A DNA stretch of 47,951 nt from an uncultured Bacteroidales bacterium. Lineage in GTDB: Bacteria > Bacteroidota > Bacteroidia > Bacteroidales > UBA932. Positions 25,754-34,015 of the stretch are shown here, in pieces (position 1 is the stretch's first letter; each line of letters begins with the position of its first letter). The notes beneath the pieces are model-generated. The model was not told the DNA's origin, did not search any database, and worked only from the letters and a program-made list of their open reading frames with translations. The translations under genes and the position numbers were made by a program. Location of the stretch: positions 1-47,951 of the forward strand of contig ONSC01000018.1 of assembly GCA_900320365.1 (NCBI GenBank). The letters run 5' to 3'.

Positions 25754-25811
25754 GCCTTCTCCTGTCTTTCTGCCTGCCTTCTCCTGTCATTCTGAGCGAA
25801 GCGAAGAATCT
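25754..25811. repeat. Short dispersed repeat of the GAGCGAAGCGAAGAATCT type, with a 13-bp direct repeat
   Basis: GCCTTCTCCTGTC occurs twice (25754-25766 and 25776-25788). It is followed by ATTCTGAGCGAAGCGAAGAAT and CT, ending on the first base of the GH92 stop codon's complement. The second half belongs to a short repeat I recognise as very widespread in bacterial genomes; its complement reads as FFASLRMT in spurious reading frames. The stretch fills most of the 62-bp gap between convergent genes. No separate terminator was seen. Confidence 0.8.
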
Positions 25812-28165
25812 CACTTCTTAAACGCTCCCTTTACTGGTTTGCGGGCCATCTCAAAATGAATTGTGGCTCCGTCCTTGATGTCGTCGTATTTGATAACGGG
25901 GGAAGTCAGCCTTTTGCCGTTGAGGTACAAGGCTTTGACGTATACATTGTCCTCACTCCAACCCTTGGTGGTCATCTCGATTTTCTTGCCGTTTGAGAGA
26001 GTGACAGACATTCCAGGGACGCAAGGGGAACCGACATAGTACCAGTCGGCTCCGGGGCAGAAGGGATAGAATCCCAGACAGTTGAAGAGGTACCAAGCAC
26101 TCATCTGCCCGCAGTCATCGTTGCCACTCAGGGAGCCGGGCTCGTTGCCGTAGTAGTTCTTGGCCACGTAGCGGACCCATTTCTGGCAATTCCAAGGCTC
26201 GCCGAAATAGTCATAGAGATATGCCACGTGGTGGCAAGGCTCGTTTCCATGCCAATAGCCTCCAATGCGGCCCCAGATGTCGTGGGCACCGGGAATATCC
26301 TCTGGCAGCTCGATGGTGAAGAGCTCGTCCAAATATTTCTTAAGTCTCTGACGACCAGCTATTTGGACATATCCGTCGAAATCGTGGAAAACGCTCCATG
26401 TGTACTGCATGGTGAAACCTTCTGTGATGTCGCCCCAGCCGTTGACTGATCCAGGACCTTGGTAGGCGATAGGGGCGAATGGATCCCGCCATGCGCCCTT
26501 AGAATCCTTTCCTCGCATGTAACCTGTCTCCGGATCCACCAGATTCTTGTAATTCATGGAGCGGTTCAGGAAGAACTCATAGTCCTTCTCATGTCCCAGC
26601 TTTTTCGCCACCTGAGCGATGCACCAGTCATCATAGGCATATTCAAGGGTCTTGGAGACGCTTTCCTTCTCAAGGTCGAAGGGAACGTAGCCTAAGGTGG
26701 TATATTCGGGGATGCAGTCGTAATGGGGATTGGTGGCGGTGGTCTTCATCGCCTGAAAAGCTCGCTCGTAGTCAAAGCCCTTGACATCCTTCAAGATCAT
26801 GTCAGCGAGTATGGAGCAGGAATGGTAGCCTATCATGCACCAAGTCTCTCCACCGTAGAATGACCAGTAGGGGAGCATGCGCTCGGCGCTCTTGTCGAAA
26901 TGGGCCAGCATGGAGTTGGCTATGTCGGCCTGGAGGGGCCTGTTGACGAGGTTCATCAAAGGCTCGAAAGCCCTGAATGTGTCCCAGAAAGAGAATGTGG
27001 TGACATTGGTGAAACCCTCGGCTTTGCCGATGGTGCCGTCGTGCTCACGGAACCTGCCGTCGGTGTCCTGGAACACGAAAGGATGGAGCATGGTGCGGTA
27101 GACACTGGTGTAGAAGGTCTCCCTTAGCGTTTTGTCCTCACTGTCCAATGAATATGCCCCCAACGCCTCCTCCCAGGTAGCCTCCGCTTCGGCCAGCACT
27201 TTGTCAAAGTTCTTTCCATCTAGTTCCTTAAGGTTCAACAGGGCACCATCGGTGCCGACTCCAGAGACCGCGACCTTTATTTGAAGTTCCTTGGTATCTT
27301 CGTAGCGGACTACCACCTGAAGTTTCTTTCCCCAAGCCTCGAGGGAGCTGCGGAAACGTTTGGTGTTGTAGATGACAGGCTTGCCATCCTGAAGGATCGT
27401 GAAGTCCTTTATCGGCTCGGAGAACCGCGCGGCGAAATAGACATAACGTCCAGGGTTCCATCCAGCCACGACCTTACTGCCTATTATGGTGTATTCATCA
27501 AGTTGTCTCACCGTGGACCACTCGCAATCCCATTTCAGGGTGTGGTCAAGGTCAATCATCACGTAGGCGCCCGCTTTCTGAGGGTAGGTGTATTTGAAAA
27601 TACCAGAGCGCATAGCGGCTGTCATCTCAGCCTTCACTCCGCCGTCCAGAGTTATCCCGTAGTATCCGGGATGGGCGCTCTCCTTGCTATGATCAAGTTT
27701 TGATGGCTTTATCTCCTGTCCAATCCCCGGAAGGAACAGAAAATCACCAAGATCCGGAATCCCTGTCCCGCTCAGATGAGTCAGGCTGAATCCTTGTACG
27801 AAAGGCTTTGAATATTTGTACCCGGCAGCGCAATCATAGTCTTTGTCGTCGCAGTCGGGACTGATCTGGATGCCTCCATAAGGCAGTTGCGGTCCCGGAT
27901 ACACATTGCCGAACCCATCCGTCCCCACGAACACGTTCACATCGTCAATCAACCTCTTTGCGCTTTCGCTCCCGGCAATATAGCCCTCCCAGAAACCGTG
28001 GCCGCCCGTGGCCACGTGAACGGGGGGACCGCCGGCGAAGCCGGTGGTGGGACGAGGGCCGTCAGGCCCGAAGGTTTTGGGGAGGGCTATATTGCCGGAA
28101 GCGGGTATGACAGAGAAAGTTATGGAGATAAATGCCGCTGCGGCCAATCCTTTGAGATAATGCAT
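25811..28165 (-). CDS. GH92 alpha-mannosidase-type enzyme with an in-frame palindromic insertion after the signal peptide
   Basis: A 784-residue exported enzyme of family GH92, calcium-dependent exo-alpha-mannosidases of the Bacteroidales. The start MHYLKGLAAAAFIS is preferred to an in-frame ATG 78 bases upstream because it gives a proper signal peptide. Family marks: VNVFVGTDGFGNVYPGPQLP, the general-acid region DITEGFTMQYTW (Glu), and GNDDCGQMSAWYLF, which carries the base and calcium-site aspartates. Unusual: residues 21-66, between the signal peptide and the family start, are a Gly/Pro-rich segment (GNIALPKTFGPDG to FWEGYIAG) encoded by a palindromic element; ordinary GH92 enzymes enter the N-terminal domain directly. 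The upstream gap holds the left RAYT-associated repeat. Likely substrate is an alpha-mannoside such as N-glycan or mannan; linkage is unknown. Confidence 0.92.
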   Translation of the reverse strand: MHYLKGLAAAAFISITFSVIPASGNIALPKTFGPDGPRPTTGFAGGPPVHVATGGHGFWEGYIAGSESAKRLIDDVNVFVGTDGFGNVYPGPQLPYGGIQISPDCDDKDYDCAAGYKYSKPFVQGFSLTHLSGTGIPDLGDFLFLPGIGQEIKPSKLDHSKESAHPGYYGITLDGGVKAEMTAAMRSGIFKYTYPQKAGAYVMIDLDHTLKWDCEWSTVRQLDEYTIIGSKVVAGWNPGRYVYFAARFSEPIKDFTILQDGKPVIYNTKRFRSSLEAWGKKLQVVVRYEDTKELQIKVAVSGVGTDGALLNLKELDGKNFDKVLAEAEATWEEALGAYSLDSEDKTLRETFYTSVYRTMLHPFVFQDTDGRFREHDGTIGKAEGFTNVTTFSFWDTFRAFEPLMNLVNRPLQADIANSMLAHFDKSAERMLPYWSFYGGETWCMIGYHSCSILADMILKDVKGFDYERAFQAMKTTATNPHYDCIPEYTTLGYVPFDLEKESVSKTLEYAYDDWCIAQVAKKLGHEKDYEFFLNRSMNYKNLVDPETGYMRGKDSKGAWRDPFAPIAYQGPGSVNGWGDITEGFTMQYTWSVFHDFDGYVQIAGRQRLKKYLDELFTIELPEDIPGAHDIWGRIGGYWHGNEPCHHVAYLYDYFGEPWNCQKWVRYVAKNYYGNEPGSLSGNDDCGQMSAWYLFNCLGFYPFCPGADWYYVGSPCVPGMSVTLSNGKKIEMTTKGWSEDNVYVKALYLNGKRLTSPVIKYDDIKDGATIHFEMARKPVKGAFKK
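27967..28103. repeat. Palindromic element inserted in frame in the GH92 gene
   Basis: Outer arms 27967-27990 and 28080-28103 match at 23 of 24 positions as an inverted repeat (CGCTCCCGGCAATATAGCCC on the left), and the pairing extends more loosely inward. The interior is a chain of smaller palindromes: CGTGGCC-GCCCGT-GGCCACG, ACCGCCGGC-GAA-GCCGGTGGT and GGGCC-GTCA-GGCCC. The element is free of stops in the GH92 frame and also on the opposite strand. It encodes residues 21-66 of the enzyme. Confidence 0.85.
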
Positions 28166-28209
28166 GGCTGTAAGTATTAATCGTCGTTGATAATACAAAG
28201 ATAATGATT

Positions 28210-28355
28210 CCCGCCAAACAGGTGCACAGCGATAGGCTTTCATGCCGGTTCTGGTTGTCGTGCCTGTGCGCCAAGGCCCGAAATCGGCCCCTGGCGCACC
28301 ACGAATAGGCTGGAAAACAGCCAGAGAGCATATTCCTGTGCGCCTCTTTGGCGAG
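28210..28355 (+). repeat. Left RAYT-associated palindromic repeat
   Basis: A 146-bp imperfect palindrome. The ends are CCGCCAAACAGGTGCACAG and CTGTGCGCCTCTTTGGCGAG, and the tip hairpin is TGCGCCA (28267-28273) to TGGCGCA (28292-28298) enclosing GGCC-GAAAT-CGGCC. It is the same element, in the same orientation, as 29414-29563. The 329-bp gap between GH92 and the transposase otherwise holds only about 140 bp of leader sequence with no recognised site. Confidence 0.88.
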
Positions 28356-28494
28356 AGGGATTTGTGGAGTGTTTTTGCTGGGGATATTACGTTTTTCGCT
28401 TGGAAAGACGAGGAAGATTCCCCATATTTATGTCGTGCTGATCATCCGAAATCATCGCATTGGTGATGGGAGAATGAGGCGTTAGATTGTAGCG

Positions 28495-29400
28495 ATGAAT
28501 AAAGAATATTTCCATGTGTGCGCCAATGGCGCTGATTCCAGAAACTTCATTATATCTGAGGACGATTACTATACCGCATTTAATTATTTTGGGGTTTGTG
28601 CGGCAAACACCGAAGTGGAAGTCGTCTCCTTCTCAATTGAAGACAGCCATCCACATGCTCTTTTATGGGGAACCAGGTTAGAATGCTCCCGTTATACAGT
28701 CCTTTATGAGTCTCTCTATACTCATTATGCCGCCGCCACTCGTAATGGCGGAGCGGATCTTGTCTTGCGTTGCGAACTATATCCAATAGGAGACGATATG
28801 GATTATTTGCGAAACGTGGCAGTATACACCATAATCCAACCTACTAAAGACGGCAAGTCGGTGATGCCATATGATTATTTATGGGGTACCGGCTCTTTGT
28901 ATTTCAGGAATGGATTCTACACACCCGTGTGGTATTTTGATAAAGAAGGGACAATTCGTCAACCTGTTTCCTTCATCTCCCTTGGGGCAAGAGAAAAGCG
29001 TGCTTTACTTCACACAAGAACCCACGTGATTCCGGATAATTGGCTTGTTTGCAATGGTTTTATTCTGCCCGGAAACTACGTCAATATTGAGAGATTTGAG
29101 TCTATTTATATAACCTTCAACCGTTTCCGTGTCTTTTTGTCAAGTACTAAAAGTAGGGAGGAAGCGATGCTGGCAAAGATGGCCGAAGAAAGGGGTGTAA
29201 TGATGGAAGACATGGAAGCCAGAAGAGCTTGTGGGGATTGTTGCAAGCGGATGTTCGGCACCCGTGATCCCCGAAGATTGGATCCGAGGAACAGATTATC
29301 ACTTGCGCAACAACTTCGCAGGCAATTAAGGTTGACTTATCGCCAGTTGGCGACACTTGTCAGACTCCCGGAGACAGAAATCCGAGCTTTTGTCCGATAG
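28495..29400 (+). CDS. REP-associated tyrosine transposase (RAYT), Y1 transposase family
   Basis: A 301-residue single-strand DNA transposase-like protein of the IS200/IS605-related Y1 family. N-terminal FHVCANGADSRNFIISEDDY matches the family's entry strand. The HUH motif is present as SHPHALLWG (His52, His54). The likely catalytic tyrosine is Tyr111 in VAVYTIIQP, at the place of the RYIHLNP motif, followed by MPYDYLWGTGSLYF for the usual P-x-x-Y-x-W-S-S. About 60 C-terminal residues after CGDCCKRMFG form a helix-turn-helix-like segment (LSLAQQLRRQLRLTYRQLAT), which could bind repeat DNA. It is flanked by two 146-150 bp palindromes in direct orientation, the classical setting of a RAYT. Divergence from textbook motifs (no NHVH, no NP after Tyr) makes catalytic competence uncertain. 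Confidence 0.82.
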   Translation: MNKEYFHVCANGADSRNFIISEDDYYTAFNYFGVCAANTEVEVVSFSIEDSHPHALLWGTRLECSRYTVLYESLYTHYAAATRNGGADLVLRCELYPIGDDMDYLRNVAVYTIIQPTKDGKSVMPYDYLWGTGSLYFRNGFYTPVWYFDKEGTIRQPVSFISLGAREKRALLHTRTHVIPDNWLVCNGFILPGNYVNIERFESIYITFNRFRVFLSSTKSREEAMLAKMAEERGVMMEDMEARRACGDCCKRMFGTRDPRRLDPRNRLSLAQQLRRQLRLTYRQLATLVRLPETEIRAFVR

Positions 29401-29413
29401 CCTGCCGCTCATG

Positions 29414-29563
29414 TTTCCGCCAAAGAGGCGCACAGTGATAGGCTATAAAGTAGGTTTTGATAGTGTTACATGTGCGCCAAAGCCTGAAATCGGCCCCTGG
29501 CGCACCATGAGTATGCCGGAAAGCACCCCGAAGACATATTCCTGTGCGCCTTTTTGGCGGAAA
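29414..29563 (+). repeat. Right RAYT-associated palindromic repeat
   Basis: A 150-bp imperfect palindrome starting 13 bases after the transposase stop. The terminal inverted repeats, TTTCCGCCAAAGAGGCGCAC and its partner at 29543-29563, match at 20 of 21 positions. The tip hairpin is TGCGCCA (29473-29479) to TGGCGCA (29498-29504). The tip, the GATAGGCT block and the CATATTCCTGTGCGCCT block are shared with the left copy. The rest of the 197-bp gap to the next gene shows nothing further. Confidence 0.9.
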
Positions 29564-29597
29564 GGAAAGCTATGATCTTTTGGCAGGGAAAAAGCTA

Positions 29598-30752
29598 TTA
29601 TTTCTGACGGGGGCAGCCGACATTATCCTTCATGATGAAGCCTTCCCCGTGCCCTCCGAGGTCGACCACCATGTCTTCCATGTAGCCCCTCCAAAGCGTG
29701 TTGCCGGAAATGACTGTGTGGGAGAGGTTCTTGACGATGAAACCTACTTGCGGGGTAAACAATCCGGACCCTCCATCATCCTGGCCAGCCAGACAGGCGT
29801 TGCCTGTCATCGTGAGCCCGTGGCAGTCCTCCAGCTTAACTTGGCAGGAGCGCTCACCAGGGTTCAGGAGATTCGAGTCTTTGCCGCAGCGCCTGAACAC
29901 ATTGCCCGTCACGGCGACAGCGCTGGCATTCAGGGCATATAAACCTGCGCTGAAATTTCTGTCAAAAGAGTTTCCGGTCACGTTCCAATCATCGCCGTTA
30001 TGGATGAACAACCCGTATCCATGGTTCCATTCCACCCGGTTAGCTGTGAACATCACAGTGGCGCCGCAATCATCACAATTGAAACCATCGCCACCATTTC
30101 CTGAGAACTGGTTGTCCAGCACAAAACCGTCCCATCCGTATATTCTCATTCCGTCGCCCTTGTTTGTCATGAAATGGCTGTGACGGACTATGAACAACCA
30201 AATACGCTTCAGGAACACCCCGTGACCGGAGAAATTCATCACTTTGGTGTCATCGATGACTATAGTGTCTTCTTTAGGGCTCCAAGCCTCTGTGTTGTTC
30301 AGATAAATACCGTGAATAGCCTTCTCCGCAGAGCGGTCTCCTCCCAGCACCAATCCCCGGATCCTGACAGCATATGCACCCGTTATGTCTAACAAACACT
30401 CGGCTTCATTGCTGTCGAGTTCTAGGACCGCACCTCGGTTTTCGCACCTGTATATCCAAACGGGATCCCCCAGCAGGGTCACATAAGGAGGAACTTTCAA
30501 GTCATGGCAGCGGTAAACTCCTGGAGGGAACCAAACGGTACCATTAATCTTTCCCGCCTCATCCAGGGCATCCTGGATCGCCTTGGAGTCTGGCGTCTTT
30601 CCGTCACCCTTCGCTCCGAAATCTTTGACATTCAACCTATTGTCTGTATTATCGCATGATGCTGGCGAACAGGACTGAAAAGACAGGGAAGCGGCCGCAA
30701 GCCCTGCCAAACCCGTGAGACCTGTTTTTTGGATGAAATCTCGTCTTTCCAT
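29598..30752 (-). CDS. Pectate-lyase-3-type right-handed beta-helix protein with Tat/lipobox signal
   Basis: A 384-residue exported beta-helix protein. The N-terminus MERRDFIQKTGLTGLAGLAA is a twin-arginine signal, and SFQSC supplies a possible lipobox cysteine (about 28). The start of the fold is typical: NVKDFGAKGDGKTPDSKAIQDALDEA and GTVWFPPGVYRC. Later coils carry NDxD/NxxG repeats such as NQFSGNGGDGFNCDDC and NSFDRNFSAGLYALN. Proteins of this type include polysaccharide lyases and glycosidases, but catalytic residues cannot be assigned with confidence. It lies alone on the minus strand between the right RAYT repeat and the divergent CPBP gene. Action on a pectin-like polymer would agree with the GH28 enzyme, but that is inference. 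Confidence 0.8.
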   Translation of the reverse strand: MERRDFIQKTGLTGLAGLAAASLSFQSCSPASCDNTDNRLNVKDFGAKGDGKTPDSKAIQDALDEAGKINGTVWFPPGVYRCHDLKVPPYVTLLGDPVWIYRCENRGAVLELDSNEAECLLDITGAYAVRIRGLVLGGDRSAEKAIHGIYLNNTEAWSPKEDTIVIDDTKVMNFSGHGVFLKRIWLFIVRHSHFMTNKGDGMRIYGWDGFVLDNQFSGNGGDGFNCDDCGATVMFTANRVEWNHGYGLFIHNGDDWNVTGNSFDRNFSAGLYALNASAVAVTGNVFRRCGKDSNLLNPGERSCQVKLEDCHGLTMTGNACLAGQDDGGSGLFTPQVGFIVKNLSHTVISGNTLWRGYMEDMVVDLGGHGEGFIMKDNVGCPRQK

Positions 30753-30863
30753 AACGTTATATCTTTCCGGTATGATTTACACAAATATAATGATTCCGGT
30801 CAAATAGACTTGCAAGGTATGGATTATCGGGAATAATCATTATATTGCTGAAAACCAATCTCC

Positions 30864-31688
30864 ATGTCTATAAAGTCAATGCCTGTCTGGAAGTGGTCCC
30901 TTCTGTTGCTGGCTTCTTTTATCTTGGCCGTTCTCCTGTTTGGACTAAGTGATGAGGCTGTACGTCTCATTCCCATTGGTTGGATACGTTGGATATCCTG
31001 CGTCGCCGCGGCCGCTTTGATGGCGGCGTTGTATTCGGGGGGCGTCAAGTGGATCGAGAAAAGACCCGCCAATGATGTACCTTGGCGGAAGTCGTTGAGT
31101 GACACTTCGAAAGGTTTCGGGGTAGGAGTCCTTTTCTTCGTCTTGGTGGTGGGAATCATGATGCTCTCGGGATTGTATTCGATTCTAAACATCGGCAATG
31201 ACAGGACCTTTGGCATAGTTGACTCCTTCTTTCTTTTCCTGATAGTGGCTGTTGGTGAAGAAATATGGTTCAGGGGAGTGGTTTTCCGCTGGATTGATGA
31301 GAAATGGGGTTTCACCGCCGCATTGATCGTCTCCGCTTTATTATTCGGGGCCGTTCATTTCCCGCAAGGCACTTGGTGGTCATCCTTGGCCATAGCGATA
31401 GAGGCCGGTCTTCTGTTGGGTGCGGCGTACAAATGGTCCGGGACCCTATGGTTCCCTATCGGTATACATTGGGCCTGGAACTTCTTCCAAGGTAACATCT
31501 TCGGCTTCGCAGTGTCTGGCGGAGGAGTTGAGGCCAGTCTCATTCATGCCAGTATCAGCGGTCCGGATATCTTGACGGGAGGCTCTTTTGGAGCCGAGGC
31601 GTCCATAATCTCCGTGGTGATAGGTGCGGCGATCTCGGTTTTTCTCATTATCAAATCCGCCCGGAGAGCCAGCTCGGAGGACCGCTAG
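30864..31688 (+). CDS. CPBP (CAAX/Abi) family intramembrane metalloprotease
   Basis: A 274-residue membrane protein with about seven or eight helices. The three family motifs are in order: EE-x3-R in GEEIWFRGVVFR (near residue 132), F-x3-H in LFGAVHFPQG (near 161), and H in GIHWAWNFFQGN (near 200). These residues form the metal-dependent active site of bacterial CAAX-processing-like proteases. Substrates in bacteria are mostly unknown; roles include bacteriocin immunity and maturation of exported proteins. The gene is divergent from the beta-helix gene (111-bp gap) and convergent with GH92; the two stop codons overlap within CTAG. No functional link to the glycan genes is visible. Confidence 0.88.
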   Translation: MSIKSMPVWKWSLLLLASFILAVLLFGLSDEAVRLIPIGWIRWISCVAAAALMAALYSGGVKWIEKRPANDVPWRKSLSDTSKGFGVGVLFFVLVVGIMMLSGLYSILNIGNDRTFGIVDSFFLFLIVAVGEEIWFRGVVFRWIDEKWGFTAALIVSALLFGAVHFPQGTWWSSLAIAIEAGLLLGAAYKWSGTLWFPIGIHWAWNFFQGNIFGFAVSGGGVEASLIHASISGPDILTGGSFGAEASIISVVIGAAISVFLIIKSARRASSEDR

Positions 31689-34006
31689 CGGGCGGTCATC
31701 GAATAAGGCTTGTCAGCAGGCTTGAGACCACGGGATTTATTCGGTTTGGAGGCCATGTCAAACTCAATGACACCGCCGGCCATAAGGTCGGAATGGGTCA
31801 GGTAGAGTTTTGAATATTCCTTGCCGTTCAACAGGACCTTCTTGACGTAACGATTCTTGTCACTGACCTTTGGGGCCTTGACTGTCAACGACTTCCCATT
31901 GGGCAGATTGATGGATACCTCTTTTAGGAAAGGAGCTCCGATCACGTACTGGTCGCTTCCGGGACAGACCGGGTAAAAGCCCAGGACGCCGAAGATGTAC
32001 CAAGCGCTCATCTGTCCGCAATCATCATTTCCGCCAAGGCCACGGATCTCTGGCTTGTACATCCTGTTGATGATTTCTCTCATCCAGTATTGGGTCTTCC
32101 AGGGCTGCGAGGTCCAGGCGTAGAGGTAAGGAATATGGTGACTCGGCTCGTTGCCGTGGACATAACCTCCTATCAGGCAGTCCTTTGTAATGTCCTCATT
32201 CTCAGCGTAGGCATATTCCGGAAGATCGTTGTAGAAAAGCTCGTCGAGGGCTGCGGTGAACTTCTTCTCACCCCCCATCAGTTTCATGACACCATATACA
32301 TCCTGCGGGGCGTGGAAGGTGAAATTCAATGAGTTACCCTCTATGAATCCCTCTCCAACGGTCTGCATGATGTCGAAATCTTTCTTGAATGTCCCGTCGG
32401 TGTACTTGGGACGGCAGAATCCTAGTGCGGTGTCAAACACGTTCCTGTAATAAAGAGCCCTGGGGGCATATTCCTCTTCCACCGCCTTGTTTCCAGAGAG
32501 ACGGGCCGTGTTCCAGATGGTCCAATCGTCATAAGAATATTCAAGGGTATTGCTGGCCGCAGTGGAGATATGGTCGTAAGGGACATATCCGAGTTTCATG
32601 TAGTCTCCAAGGCCGCAGTACCATTCTTGCTTTGAAGTGGTCACCATCGCCTCTAAGGCTCTCTTCTTGTCAATATCCAGCCCCTTCGCGATGGCGTCCG
32701 CCAGTACCGGAACGGCGTGGTAGCCACTCATGCACCAGTTCTCGTTCGCCATGTGGCTCCAGACGGGCAGCATGTGGAGCACATTCTGGTCGTAATGAGC
32801 CAGCATAGACATGACTATGTCCCTATCCCTGTCAGGCTTGAATAGCGCCAGGAATGGATGCTCCGCCCTGTAGGTGTCCCAAAGGGAGAAAACCGTGTAG
32901 TTAGTGAAGCCATCCGCTTTATGGATCTCATGGTCAAGACCCCTGTAGGAGCCATCCACGTCCATGTAGACAGAGGGGTTGATCATAGTGTGGTAGAGGG
33001 ACGTGTAGAACATCCTCTTCTCAGCGTCAGTGCCCTGAATCTCCATCTGGCTCAGTTCTTTCTCCCAAGCCTTGGAGGCCTCAGAGGCAATCTGGTCAAA
33101 GGTTTTCCCCGCTGTCTCCGCTTTCAGGTTCTTCATTGCTCCGGTGGTTCCGGTTGAGGAAAGGGCGACTTTCACGGTCAGCTTGGGGTTCTTTGATGTG
33201 GCGAACTTGAACCAGGCTACCACTTTTCGTCCGGCCATAGCCGCGAAGTTCTTGCTTGTGTCGAACTTGCTCCAACCGCCCTTATAGTCAATCTTCTGGC
33301 GGTCCGTGTAGCCATATTCAACAATAGGCTGGGAGAACTCGATGGCGAAATAGGTGTAATTTGTCCTGGCCCAGCCGTTGGTGATGCGGTAGCCTGTGAC
33401 ATGGGTGGGATCCTGAACCTGCACCTCGGCCCAGAGGGTTTTTCCGTCGTAGTCGTAAATGCCATGGATAAGATCAAGGATAATATGACCGTCTGACGGG
33501 TAGGTGTATTCATGTATTCCAACCCTGGAAGTCGCTGTGAGCCTTGCCTTTATGCCGTAGTCATCAAGTGTGACCCCATAGATTCCGGGGTGTGCGCTCT
33601 CTGTCGAGTGGCTGAATCGGCTGCGGAATCCGGAGTCGGGATTGTCGGCCGTGCCAGGATTGAGTTTCACGGCTCCGGTGGCAGGCATTATGAGAATATC
33701 CCCAAGGTCTGAATGACCTGTTCCGCTGAAGTGGGTGTGGCTGAATCCCACTATTGTGGGGTCGTTGTAACGGTATCCGGCGCAGGTCTCATAGACCATC
33801 GGCTGGTACTTTCCGTTGATATTATGAGGAATAGAATCGGTGTCCGGGCTAAGTTGAACCCCTCCAAATGGCACGCAAGCCCCTGGGAAGGTGTGACCCA
33901 TCCCGTCTGTGCCTATGAAAGGATCGACATAGCTGGTGTGATTCTGTCCGAGGATGGACAAACAAGCAAGTAGTAGCGCTCCGGTGGTAAATAACTTGAT
34001 TTTCAT
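31685..34006 (-). CDS. GH92 alpha-mannosidase-type enzyme (second copy, no insertion)
   Basis: A 773-residue exported enzyme. The signal peptide is short (MKIKLFTTGALLLACLSILG-Q) and runs straight into the family start SYVDPFIGTDGMGHTFPGA, unlike the other GH92 gene, which has an extra palindrome-encoded segment. The family core is intact: GYRYNDPTIVGFSHTHFSGTG, VFSLWDTYRAEHPF, the general-acid region EGFIEGNSLNFTF and GNDDCGQMSAWYIFG. The ATG at 34006 is preferred to a TTG nine bases upstream. It begins nine bases after the esterase stop, so the two are an operon. The variation in the acid-region motif relative to the first GH92 (EGNSLNFTF versus EGFTMQYTW) suggests a different linkage preference. 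Confidence 0.93.
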   Translation of the reverse strand: MKIKLFTTGALLLACLSILGQNHTSYVDPFIGTDGMGHTFPGACVPFGGVQLSPDTDSIPHNINGKYQPMVYETCAGYRYNDPTIVGFSHTHFSGTGHSDLGDILIMPATGAVKLNPGTADNPDSGFRSRFSHSTESAHPGIYGVTLDDYGIKARLTATSRVGIHEYTYPSDGHIILDLIHGIYDYDGKTLWAEVQVQDPTHVTGYRITNGWARTNYTYFAIEFSQPIVEYGYTDRQKIDYKGGWSKFDTSKNFAAMAGRKVVAWFKFATSKNPKLTVKVALSSTGTTGAMKNLKAETAGKTFDQIASEASKAWEKELSQMEIQGTDAEKRMFYTSLYHTMINPSVYMDVDGSYRGLDHEIHKADGFTNYTVFSLWDTYRAEHPFLALFKPDRDRDIVMSMLAHYDQNVLHMLPVWSHMANENWCMSGYHAVPVLADAIAKGLDIDKKRALEAMVTTSKQEWYCGLGDYMKLGYVPYDHISTAASNTLEYSYDDWTIWNTARLSGNKAVEEEYAPRALYYRNVFDTALGFCRPKYTDGTFKKDFDIMQTVGEGFIEGNSLNFTFHAPQDVYGVMKLMGGEKKFTAALDELFYNDLPEYAYAENEDITKDCLIGGYVHGNEPSHHIPYLYAWTSQPWKTQYWMREIINRMYKPEIRGLGGNDDCGQMSAWYIFGVLGFYPVCPGSDQYVIGAPFLKEVSINLPNGKSLTVKAPKVSDKNRYVKKVLLNGKEYSKLYLTHSDLMAGGVIEFDMASKPNKSRGLKPADKPYSMTAR

Positions 34007-34015
34007 GAGCTTCAA

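Noticed and set aside
25623..25814. Minus-strand reading frame with the peptide RFFASLRMT
   Set aside because: This is the well-known translation of a dispersed repeat, overlapping the 3' end of a real gene, so not a protein gene.
27887..28180. Plus-strand open frame across the GH92 palindrome
   Set aside because: It is antisense to the GH92 gene and arises because the palindromic element lacks stops on both strands.
28242..28466. Small open frame in the left RAYT repeat
   Set aside because: It runs across a palindromic repeat with no recognisable protein features.
31685..31688. Overlapping stop codons (CTAG) of convergent CPBP and GH92 genes
   Set aside because: Compact gene ends are common; no regulatory meaning is visible.
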